Source: Mesodorylaimus sp. YZB2_4
Lineage: Eukaryota > Nematoda > Enoplea > Dorylaimida > Dorylaimidae
Direction: 5' to 3'
DNA length: 64,000 nt
Assembly (NCBI GenBank): GCA_030248295.1
Contig: JASANH010001409.1
Location: 124,001 to 188,000, forward strand
In this document: positions 55,401-64,000 of the stretch, piece by piece
Layout: every line of letters begins with the position of its first letter
Position numbering within the stretch: position 1 is the first letter of the stretch
The notes under the pieces: model-generated
What the model was told of the DNA's origin: nothing
Database searches by the model: none
What the model saw: only the letters and a program-made list of their open reading frames with translations
Program-made: the position numbers and the translations under genes

Positions 55401-58400
55401 TCAGTAGACGAGCATGATCAGCGGACTACAGTGGCCGTTTCCCGTATTAGGCCTTCGTTTCTTGCGCGCTCTGCGCCTGATGACGGTGCCGGATATTCTG
55501 ACTTACCTGAATATTCTAAAAACGAGTGGTAGCATTCGATTGGCTCAATTGGTCAGCATCTTCATAAGCGTCAGTTTAGCCGCGGCTGGCGTCATTCACT
55601 TGGTGAGTGTATCGGCTGGCCAGACATTCTTGATGGCTTGCATGCTGCTCATGGAAGCTGCGCATTTCTTGACTGGGCCGGCGGTTGGTTGCCTACTTGC
55701 TTGCCGACTGAATTTGGCCAGTGCATGCCTCCGTTGTCATGATTGGTGTCGGTGGTACATCGTAATCGACCCTCTCGGCTGCCAGACCTGATTGCGACCC
55801 TTAACTTCCCCGTTTCCTCCCACGTTGTGCCCGTGTCTGTGACGAGCATGAGTGCCACACTGTGTACCTACTATTTCGGTTCTTTTTTGCCTGCGCCTAC
55901 AGGTTTCCGTTGCCTGCGGGCTCTGCGCCTGATCACCATGCCAGATATACTGCAATACCTGAACATACTGTCAACGTCGAGGGCGATTCGACTGGCTCAG
56001 TTGCTAAGCATTTTCGTGTCCGTTTCCATGTGCGGAGCTGGCATCATACATTTGGTAAGCCCCGTTCACCCGAGCCTGCCACTTTTAATCTTTGCACCCA
56101 CGTTTTGTCACTTTGTTTTCTGCTACCGCCGCCGGCCCACACTTTTCTGTTTTGCTTTCCCCGCTTGGCTGCCCAGCAAAGGTTACCCCTCTTTGGTTAC
56201 CTTCATGAACGAACCTCGCCTGCGGGCTGCCTGAAGATTAGCCAGTGCGTGCATGGAAACAGGTGCACAGGACGTGCATGCAGTCAACAGCTCGCAGCAA
56301 GGTTGTCAAAGGAGTGGGCACTAATCATGCAGAACCCCATGATTTTGGTTCGGGTTTGTGATAGTAGTCAATGTTAGCAGAGCTCGGTTTCATTTTTCAA
56401 TGTGGAACGACCTGTTTCTGCTGCAGCTGGAGAACAGCGGCGACCCATGGCGCAACTTCGACAACCTACGTCGCATCACTTATTGGGAGTGCGTCTACTT
56501 CCTTGTGGTCACCATGGGCACGGTCGGGTATGGAGACATTTACTGTACGACCGCTTTGGGACGTCTGTTTATGGTGTTCTTTATTTTGGGTGGTCTGGTA
56601 AGTTTTGGACCGTGGACGATCCAGTGCGTATCGAATCTCCAGTGCCACGCTGCCCCACAACTCACCTCGCCTAACCTTGTTTTCAGGCAATGTTTGCCAG
56701 TTATGTACCAGAAATTGTGGACCTAATTGGATCCAGGCACAAATATGGGGGCGAGTACCGTGCAGAACATGGGAAAAGGTACACGCCCCACCCCCAATCG
56801 CATTTGAATGTTAGGCACCCCCTTTTTCAGGCACATTGTGGTCTGTGGCTACATCACTTACGAATCAGTCAGCCACTTCCTGCAAGACTTTCTTCACGAG
56901 GACCGCGAAGACTTTGATGTTCAAGTTATTTTTCTGCACAGGTATGATGTCAAGGCCACAATACTGCTAAGCTATAAGACTGGCTTGCCATCAGGGTTCC
57001 ACCCGATTTGGAACTGGAAGGATTGCTGAAGCGTCACTTCACCAAAGTCGAATTCTTCCAAGGCACAGTCATGGACTCGATTGACTTGTCTCGTGTCAAG
57101 GTGCGCAGTGCGCCTGTTCTCATCACTGGCCGAGTATCAAGCTACTTTGTCTCTTTAAGGTCGAACAAGCCGATGCATGTTTGGTCCTAGCGAACAAATA
57201 TTCAACCGATCCCGATGCCGAGGATGCAGCGAATATAATGCGAGTCATTTCCATCAAAAACTATTCGTCCGACATTCGCATTATTGTTCAACTTATGCAA
57301 TACCACAACAAAGCCTATCTACTCAATATTCCAAGTTGGGACTGGAGGCAAGGCGACGATGTCGTGTGTCTGGCCGAACTCAAGCTTGGCATTATTGCTC
57401 AAAGTTGTCTGTCGCCCGGTTTCTCAACCATGATGGCCAACCTGTTCGCTATGAGGTCTTTCAAGACAGTGAGTATGAACTGAACTTACAGGTTGGATTG
57501 TGTCAATGTGTGCATTGTTCAGCTCAATCTCAGTTCTTGCCGAATCTGAAAACTTGGGGGGGGCACTGTTATGAAGAAGAGGCAGAAGAGGCAAGCATGA
57601 CAGTGAAAGCTCCAGGGCATCTCTCTTTTCAGGACCTAAACACCCCGACTTGGCTCAACGATTACTTACGCGGTAAGACCTCTTCCCTCCTTCCTCGTTC
57701 CTCTGCGGCATGTGCAGAATGGATGTTTTCACTTTAAGGTGCTGGTATGGAAATCTATACTGAAACCCTATCGCACAGCTTTATCGGAATGCCATTTCCG
57801 GAAGCAGCCGAGTGAGTCTGTGTGCCCTTACTCATCTGGCACCATATGGTTTCCTGTTTTCCCTCAGATTCTTGTATGCTCGCCTGGGCATTCTCATGAT
57901 CGGATTAGAAATACGAGATGAACAAAAACGCGAATGCAGCATCGTCATTAATCCAGGACCCAATGTGACAATTACTATGCACTCGCAAGGTTTCTTCATC
58001 GCTCAGTCTGCCGATGAAGTGAAACGCGCTTATTTTTATTGCAAAACATGCCACGCTAATGTCAAGGACTTGACATTGATTAAAAAATGCAAATGCAAAA
58101 ATGGTATGTTTTCGAATCTCTTAAATTCCTTCTTCTAATTTTGCCTTTTCTAGTTACCTTATTTCGGAAAGGCATCCGAAATATTATCATGGCCAATCGC
58201 GCAGCTAAGATCCTGTGTCCGCAACAGACCCTCGTGCCCGAGATGGCCTTGGCCGATGATGACAACGATAGTCAGAGTGATACGCACTCGTACGGCGGAC
58301 GCAGGGGTGCGAGGTCCCCAGACAGAAAGAAATCCGAAAAGGGCAGGTGAGCTAATCAGATGGATCATTGGTTGATCGTATTCGACACGATGGTTTGAGG

Positions 58401-60545
58401 ACGTGAATCGGTCTTCTGCATCTGCGCCATAGGATGACTTTTTTTTTCAACATAATGCTCCACACTCACGACTAGGATATCTTCAGTATTTCTTGCATGC
58501 ACTTGTGACACACTTTTTATTTCATTGCACAGCCCTCGTCGTCATCGTCATCGTTCGTCGTCGGATGAGAGATCGGATCGTCAGGGCGATATTCGCAACA
58601 CACTCTACCGTTCTAGTAGTTTTCGACGAGCCTATAAACAACAGAAACTCTTATCGTATGTTGGAAACTTTTGAAAAACCACGAGATATGCTTTTTGCTC
58701 TTGCTAAAGTAGACTGCTATTTTGAACTAGCCTTTGCATCCCTGTTATGCTTACTGCAATACCTTCTGGTTCGAAGCACGCTTTTAAGGAGTCGACTTTT
58801 GTTTCAGTAACACGAACAGCTTCACGACGGCTGACAAACGCCAGAAGAGCCATTGGAAATCTTATGAACATCAAGAAATGAAGTACGATTCAACTGGGAT
58901 GTTCCACTGGTGTCCAGCCCGACCCATCGAGGATGTGCTTATGGTAATTTATGGCTTCCCATCATATTTCGAACTTAATTTAACTTTTATACCTGAATAG
59001 GATCGATCGCAAGCAGCCATGACAGTCTTGAATGGGCACGTGGTCATGTGCTTGTTCGCTGACAAGGACAGTCCTTTGATTGGTCTGAGGAATTTCATCA
59101 TGCCCTTGCGTGCATCGAATTTTCACTATCACGAGTTGAAGCATGTGGTAATCGTGGGCGATGTGGAGTATTTGCGCAGGGAATGGAAGACCATCCATAA
59201 CTTGCCGAAAGTATCCATCCTTATGGTAAGAGAGGTCGGCATGGACTCGGATGTTGGCTGTGTCCCAAGCTTCTGCTCTGTATTCGATGATAGCTCAATG
59301 CCCTCAAGAGAGGGGACTTACCTCAAAGCTCAACAGCAGTGCAACCAGTTTCTGAATTCACTCGCAAGCGCTGACTGATCGTGAGTGCGATTTGCTCGTT
59401 CGCAGAATGTATCCCCAGCCCATACAAAATGTCATCCGCCCAAGCCATTTTCCAATGCCAATCTTCATTTAGGGCAATCCTCTCAGCCGCGCTGACCTGC
59501 GCGCAGTGAACATCAACTTCTGCGACATGTGCGTGATTTTATCCGCTCGAATTCCTAATCTGCACGAAGATCCGACACTGGCTGACAAGGAGGCCATCTT
59601 GGCTTCATTGAATATCAAAGCCATGCAGTTCCACGACTCGCTCAGTTTTCGACCATTGGCCGAAGAAGGATTTTCTCCCCTCGGATCCCCGATCACGATG
59701 TTGAAGAGGGCGGCCAAGGTGGGCACTGAAGTGCCATTACTCACGGAACTGGTCAACGACTCAAATGTGCAGTTTTTGGATCAAGACGACGACGACGATC
59801 CGGATACAGAGCTGTATCTGACGTTGCCATTCGCTTGCGGCCAAGCATTCGCCATTAGCGTTTTGGATTCTTTGATGAGTTCGGTGAGTGATTGCAGAGG
59901 CTTTGGTGTCCGGGAGCTATACCAACCTGATCGCAACAACTCTTCAGACCTATTTCAACGACTCAGCGTTGACCCTAATTCGCACCTTGGTCACTGGCGG
60001 CGCCACGCCCGAGTTGGAGTTAATACTGGCCGAAGGGGCTGGTCTGCGCGGCGGCTACTCCACGCCCGATTTATTATCCAAACGCGATCGATGCCGCATA
60101 GCTCAATATCCCTTGATGCATGGACCTTTTTGCGGAATCAGCGTAAGTCTCTTCGTTCCCCGAAGAAGCCAAAACATGGAACAGGTTTTCAGGGTGGCGC
60201 GACTTTCGGCCATTTGTTTCGGAGGTCCCTCCATGAACAAGGCGTCCTGTGCATCGGTCTGTATAGACTACATGAAGATCAACCAGTCGGTTCGGACAAA
60301 CGATTTGTAATCACCTCCCCTCCTTCCGATATGATCCTGCAAGACTTGGATAAGGTAGGCCAGCTACGTCTGCCTTTCCTTCTCCCTGGGCTCCTTTGCT
60401 TATGTTTTTACTCCAAAAATCAAACGCTAGATCGCACTAAAATCACGTGATTCCTCTTTCTTTCTAGATCTTTGTCTTGGAACCGTTCGATCACGGTCTT
60501 CAGTACGAACCGACTCGATATCGTGGCAATAATTTGAGTGACTAA
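52403..60545 (+). CDS. slo: BK (Slo1) calcium- and voltage-gated potassium channel, 21 exons per transcript
   Basis: About 1,234 aa (3,705 nt with one S4 exon). Exons: 52403-53017, 54912-54973, 55025-55127, 55182-55293, then 55451-55602 or 55903-56054, 56427-56597, 56687-56778, 56831-56941, 56995-57100, 57160-57468, 57633-57672, 57739-57811, 57868-58103, 58154-58346, 58533-58655, 58808-58943, 59001-59225, 59473-59883, 59948-60142, 60193-60354, 60468-60545. S0 is at about 60-80, followed by an S0-S1 linker of about 120 residues rich in Pro/Gly then charged residues. Also seen: [18 protein letters not shown], filter TVGYGD, RCK1 ([13 protein letters not shown]), a CKTCH heme-type CxxCH motif, RCK2 ([10 protein letters not shown]), and the calcium bowl DQDDDDDPD. 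Fly and worm Slo are the same family. Splice choice at S4 is the main oddity. Confidence 0.96.
53018..54911. other. First intron of the BK channel
   Basis: A 1.9-kb intron between the S0-coding exon and the S1-coding exon. Short open frames at about 53.9-54.4 kb have no recognised motif. Confidence 0.5.
55451..55602 (+). other. BK exon 5A, S4-S5 variant A
   Basis: It encodes FRALRL-type S4: [18 protein letters not shown], then [20 protein letters not shown] and AAAGVIHL. The length is 152 nt. It enters after one base of a Gly codon and leaves at phase 0. Acceptor ATTAG, donor GTGAGT. Confidence 0.93.
55903..56054 (+). other. BK exon 5B, S4-S5 variant B
   Basis: It encodes [18 protein letters not shown], then [20 protein letters not shown] and MCGAGIIHL. 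It has the same 152-nt length and phases as exon 5A, acceptor CTACAG, donor GTAAGC. The residues are homologous over the whole 51-residue stretch. Confidence 0.93.
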
Positions 60546-61639
60546 ATCGTTGAACTGAGAATAGAGATCTTGATCGGCTCGCTTCTGCCAACCCACTCGA
60601 TAGCGCCCATTCATGACAGCTACAGTACTTTGTTCTGTATAGGAATATTCAGATATCTTTTATTCTGTGCCCACTTGCTGTGCAGTTTTGCCTTCCGCTT
60701 TTGCATTGAAAAAACGAAAGTCCAGCGAAAATGAATAAATTTGTGTTCTGGTAGATTGGCCGTGACCGAGAGGGAATTAACCAGTCTGCTGGGCAGTTGA
60801 CATGAAAAATGCTTACAGTATAATGGGCGTTGAGGAAGTTTTGTGGCATGTCTCGGTAGTGAATGGGGCAGTGAATCGGCAGTGAATCGGGATCGAGATT
60901 AAGCAGGCTTGAGTGCCCCTTCTCTCTCCTAGTTCCTGGTAGGCTAGGCAATTACTACGTGATATTGATGGTGGTGCTGAGCGCTTCCTCGCTTAGTTTT
61001 GTCTTAGTTCAAAATGAACGGGACGAACTGTAAGGGGGCAAAATCGAAACCACTTGGTTACAGGTGTCTGTCCCCAAGGTACCATTGAAAACAATACTTT
61101 GTTGTGCAGTGGTTATGTCTCAGTAGAGCAATAAAAGCTGTTCAGACACACTTGTATTTTGTCATCTTCAACACTATATTTCTCACAGCAGGAAGCTTAT
61201 AGAGCTCGGCGACCACATAATTGAGGGGCTCCATGCATAAAGTTCACATGTGACAAATTTTGAGATTTGGAGTTAAATGATGTAAGTGAGTTTTCGAGTG
61301 CGCTCTTTCCGAATAAAACCGTCATTTGTGCGTAGGTCTAACGGCTCGCGAGATACATCATGCAGAATGGTCGCATGTGCAGGAATTTCACCAGACTCGG
61401 GTGGAAAAGGGTAATATGTGACGCAATGAACGTGTAGCAATATGTAGCAACACAAGGGTAATATGTAGCAATAGAAAATGGTCTCCGCATGTCTGCAACC
61501 ACCTGGTGATTTAGCGAAAGCTGTCTAGTCAGTGAGCAATATTTGGTTTCTGTTTTTGATTAATCAAATATTGCAAAATGGGAAGGGATTCAGATTATGA
61601 TTAGTGTATGAGTACACGTATGGAAGATACAGTATGGCA
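60546..61639. other. Interval downstream of the BK channel
   Basis: It should hold the BK 3' UTR (AATAAA-like aataaaag near 61130). No gene is recognised; the minus-strand open frame at 60649-60951 has no motif or splice context. Confidence 0.4.
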
Positions 61640-62290
61640 TACGCATCTGCGGTTTCTGACAACTCACAATGCTTCTCTATACCGACAATGTTTTCCTCGC
61701 CAGTGAGGCCAGAGCAGCGACCCAGAGGAATACCCAGCTAGGGAAAGATCGGTCAGACGAATATGGCGTACAGCTAAACATAAAAAAAAGCTGGAGGGTG
61801 GCCCCAGACTGATGGCACCGTCAACATCGATAATGAATAACTGAAGAAGACTGGAGAATTCTGGAACCTGGGTTCAATCATCAGCCACGACGGAAGTGTT
61901 GCAGCTGACGTTCGAGCAAGAATACAAGCAGCCTGGATGAAGTTGCGCCAGTTGACAGGTGCGACTGATGGATCATGGACAAGTTTAAGGGAAAGATCTA
62001 CAAAACGGTGATCCACCCAGTATCGCCGTATGGGTTCGAATGCTGGCCTGCTTCATCCACCCATGAACAGCCCCTCAACACTGTAGAGGCTCGAGTAGCA
62101 GTCGATACTCTGCACGGAGCTGGCAGCTGGGTGCGTCACCCTTCAGGGAGACTTTTCAGCCATGTATTAGGTCGGAGGACTTGGTAGGCTTCCCTGGGTT
62201 GCTGGCTGGCGTGGTGCAAAAGCTTCGCCCGTCACTCCCCTCAGTAACTCGTATTACAACATTATGGAGATGCGGATAATCCAGTGAAGC
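61640..62290 (+). mobile_element. RTE-like non-LTR retrotransposon remnant, reverse transcriptase C-terminal part
   Basis: Conceptual pieces are LLYTDNVFLASEARAATQRN (the YADDVFLA block, with Asn for the second Asp), YGVQLNIKKS, LGSIISHDGSVAADVRARIQ, AAWMKLRQLTG and KIYKTVIHPVSPYGFECWPA. That order is the RTE/BovB-type RT and its thumb. Frames shift several times, so it is dead. The tail from 62105 (ggagctggcagc to gtggtgcaaaagcttc) recurs in the last MELK intron. Confidence 0.85.
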
Positions 62291-63638
62291 TTGGGTATCT
62301 AGCGGTAGGATCGCATTATGACTTTTCCAATTCCACATCCAATTTGAGATTTCGATCGCCTCAGGGGAGGAAATTCGGATCCTACTGTGAAAGTGAATCT
62401 CATGACATCCGACGTTGCCATCGAATCAAGAAGCGAAAGATAAAGATTTGAAAAACAAAGTGCCGTACATCCCGCAAATTCGCCATGGTATTTGCAACAG
62501 CATCACTAAAACTGATGGGAGCAGAACAGCGCTCTCTGTTGCTGCAAGTGACGATGATGATGATGAATTCTGATTTACCTGTGAATTTTGATCGTTTTTT
62601 GGAAAAAACCAGCATCAAATTTAGGGACCTGTTACCCTTATGCACCAGGAAGATGCAGAAAAAAAGGTTATATGTGGGACATAGAACCTATTCGCTGGGA
62701 GTCAGTGGAGGGTAAAGGTCATATGTACGTGTGATTAGCTAATTAAGAGGCCGAGAGTGAATTGAATCAGCAAGTTAGGGCCCAAAAACTTTTAAACCAG
62801 TTAGGAACTGGACTAATTAAATTTCAAGTCATAAGTATCTTTGTTTCTGTAGCGGCGGTCATTAAACTTCGGTTGCAATTGTCTCAAAATCAGGTTTTTG
62901 TCACATATGACCATTTTGCATGGCCCATTGTTAGCTTTATCAGCGACTCCCCCTCTTCCCTGGCTGGGCAGGCGGAGTTGTATCAGGACAAATAGAAAAA
63001 CCACGAGTTCGACGTCTCGGTCTCGCTACAGCCCTGACAGGGAGGATAACAAAACGTCTATGCACCGGGTGCGCATTAGATGTATTTTGCAAACTGACGA
63101 TGAGGCACACTACTTCAGGACAGTCCAGGGATCGGCGAGATCGATCGACTCCTGATCAGATCCTCCTGACCCTCCTCACGAGCGCGAAGTTCGTTCTAAG
63201 CCACCACCATCGGCCGCGATTGCCTGTTTTTCGTTTGGAAGGATAGGCGCGGGGGCCCTGCGCCTTTCTGAGGTAACACGCTTCTCAAGGCACGGACTCG
63301 TTTTCTCGTCGCTCCCATGACCCACCCTTCTCCTAGGAACCCAACAGACACTATGCACACGGCCACGATCAATACAAGCAATGACATGCCACACACAAGT
63401 TGTCACGATCGAGATCACTGGATGTCACACCGACGATCGCAATTCGTCCAAGACGCCCAATGGTCGACGGCAGAGTTGGAGCTCGATTCATCGTTTGGCT
63501 TGGCCGTGTATGCAGATTCGGTCTTGTCCTTATTCGCTGCTTGACTGGCCGGGTTCTCACCGTGACGCACTTACGAGTTGGGACTTGAGCTTTGATACCA
63601 GCAAAGCAACCTCGAAGGAAGGGGAGGAGACAACTCAC
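62291..63638. other. Right-end interval, no firm gene
   Basis: A minus-strand open frame at 63196-63396 contains a membrane-type stretch (MSLLVLIVAVCIVSVGFLG followed by basic residues). It could be a transmembrane and cytoplasmic exon of the gene seen at the edge, but two stops separate it from the Cys-containing frame just upstream. I do not assign it. Confidence 0.3.
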
Positions 63639-64000
63639 CTCACCGAGTCCTTCACTGTCGACCAGTACGTTAGAGATCAAATAACGAGACCATCTTCTGG
63701 GCTGATCATCCAGCCATATACCACTCGTATAGGAAGTCTCGTCTGAAAGTTAAAAGACGCTAGAAGTCAGTCTGCTGAGTAAACGAAGTTTACCTCTGGT
63801 CTTGTCCGTCGCTCGTTGTATTCGATTGCCGTTTCGTCGGTTCTTCTTTCTTGTGTGACGTTGGCCTGATCGTGAGACCAGTTTCCAGCTGCACCGCGTG
63901 GAGGTCGTCACATAGCAGCCATTCCGATACACAGACCCATCTGGCGTTTGCCGAGACCAACATTCTTGGGCGACTGCAATGAGACCAGCCGGCGTGGGCA
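63639..64000 (-). CDS. Edge of an unidentified minus-strand gene, two candidate exons
   Basis: The exon 63794-64000 (continuing past the window) reads ECWSRQTPDGSVYRNGCYVT then TSTRCSWKLVSRSG and a basic stretch. It ends at donor GTAAAC in phase 1. The exon 63639-63742 then reads ETSYTSGIWLDDQPRRWSRY and ends LGE at donor GTGAGT in phase 0. The junction gives an open frame. Several Cys and Trp residues suggest an extracellular protein, but I do not recognise the family. A WASWTNC...RRC piece near 63440-63480 on the same strand looks thrombospondin-type but is not joined to these exons in frame. Confidence 0.35.

Overview
The window is eukaryotic nuclear DNA from an invertebrate animal. Nearly all genes are split by spliceosomal introns, many only about 45-100 bp and most ending in a short pyrimidine stretch plus CAG or TAG. 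Two intron-containing tRNA-Tyr genes are present, together with tRNA-derived SINEs, a Penelope-like element and an RTE-like LINE. The gene set is animal: IP3 receptor, BK/Slo channel, MELK/PIG-1 kinase, CaM kinase I, dynactin p62, GH31 alpha-glucosidase, an ionotropic-receptor-like protein and a Hedgehog-type Hint protein. A secreted protein that is almost only a Hint domain recalls nematode hog/groundhog-type proteins, so a protostome, perhaps an ecdysozoan, is my best guess. The phylum is not settled by what I can see.

Layout. 0-2.7 kb is repeat-rich: a Penelope-like remnant split by a SINE, and sixteen copies of a 20-bp tandem repeat. 2.74-3.55 kb (+) is a two-exon secreted Hint protein. 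5.17-27.95 kb (-) is a complete IP3 receptor in 52 exons (8,325 nt, 2,774 aa). Its introns carry SINEs, a second repeat family, a fold-back MITE and a nested SERF gene on the opposite strand. A second, divergent copy of IP3R exon 1 lies at 27.55-27.69 kb. Two tRNA-Tyr genes (28.4 and 33.8 kb) flank a MELK-type kinase (28.87-32.60 kb, -). Next, all on minus, come dynactin subunit 4 (34.26-36.95), alpha-glucosidase (38.70-42.43), a small lysine-rich membrane protein (42.95-44.00) and CaM kinase I (44.68-49.15). On plus follow a single-exon ionotropic-receptor-like gene (50.01-51.34) and a complete BK channel (52.40-60.55). The right end has RTE remnants and the edge of an unidentified minus-strand gene.

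The strongest biological signal is in the BK channel. Two homologous 152-nt exons encode alternative S4-S5 voltage-sensor segments, and using both or neither would break the frame. The IP3 receptor pore reads GGGIGE rather than the vertebrate GGGVGD. IP3R releases stored calcium, CaMKI reads calcium-calmodulin, and BK couples calcium to membrane potential. That three such genes lie within 60 kb is noted, but shared regulation is not shown by the sequence.

Splice models were built by eye from frame, splice consensus and remembered family sequence. The summed coding lengths of IP3R, MELK, CaMKI, alpha-glucosidase, the lysine-rich protein and BK are all multiples of three with no internal stop, which supports them. 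Dynactin 4 is the exception, with an apparent one-base frame slip.
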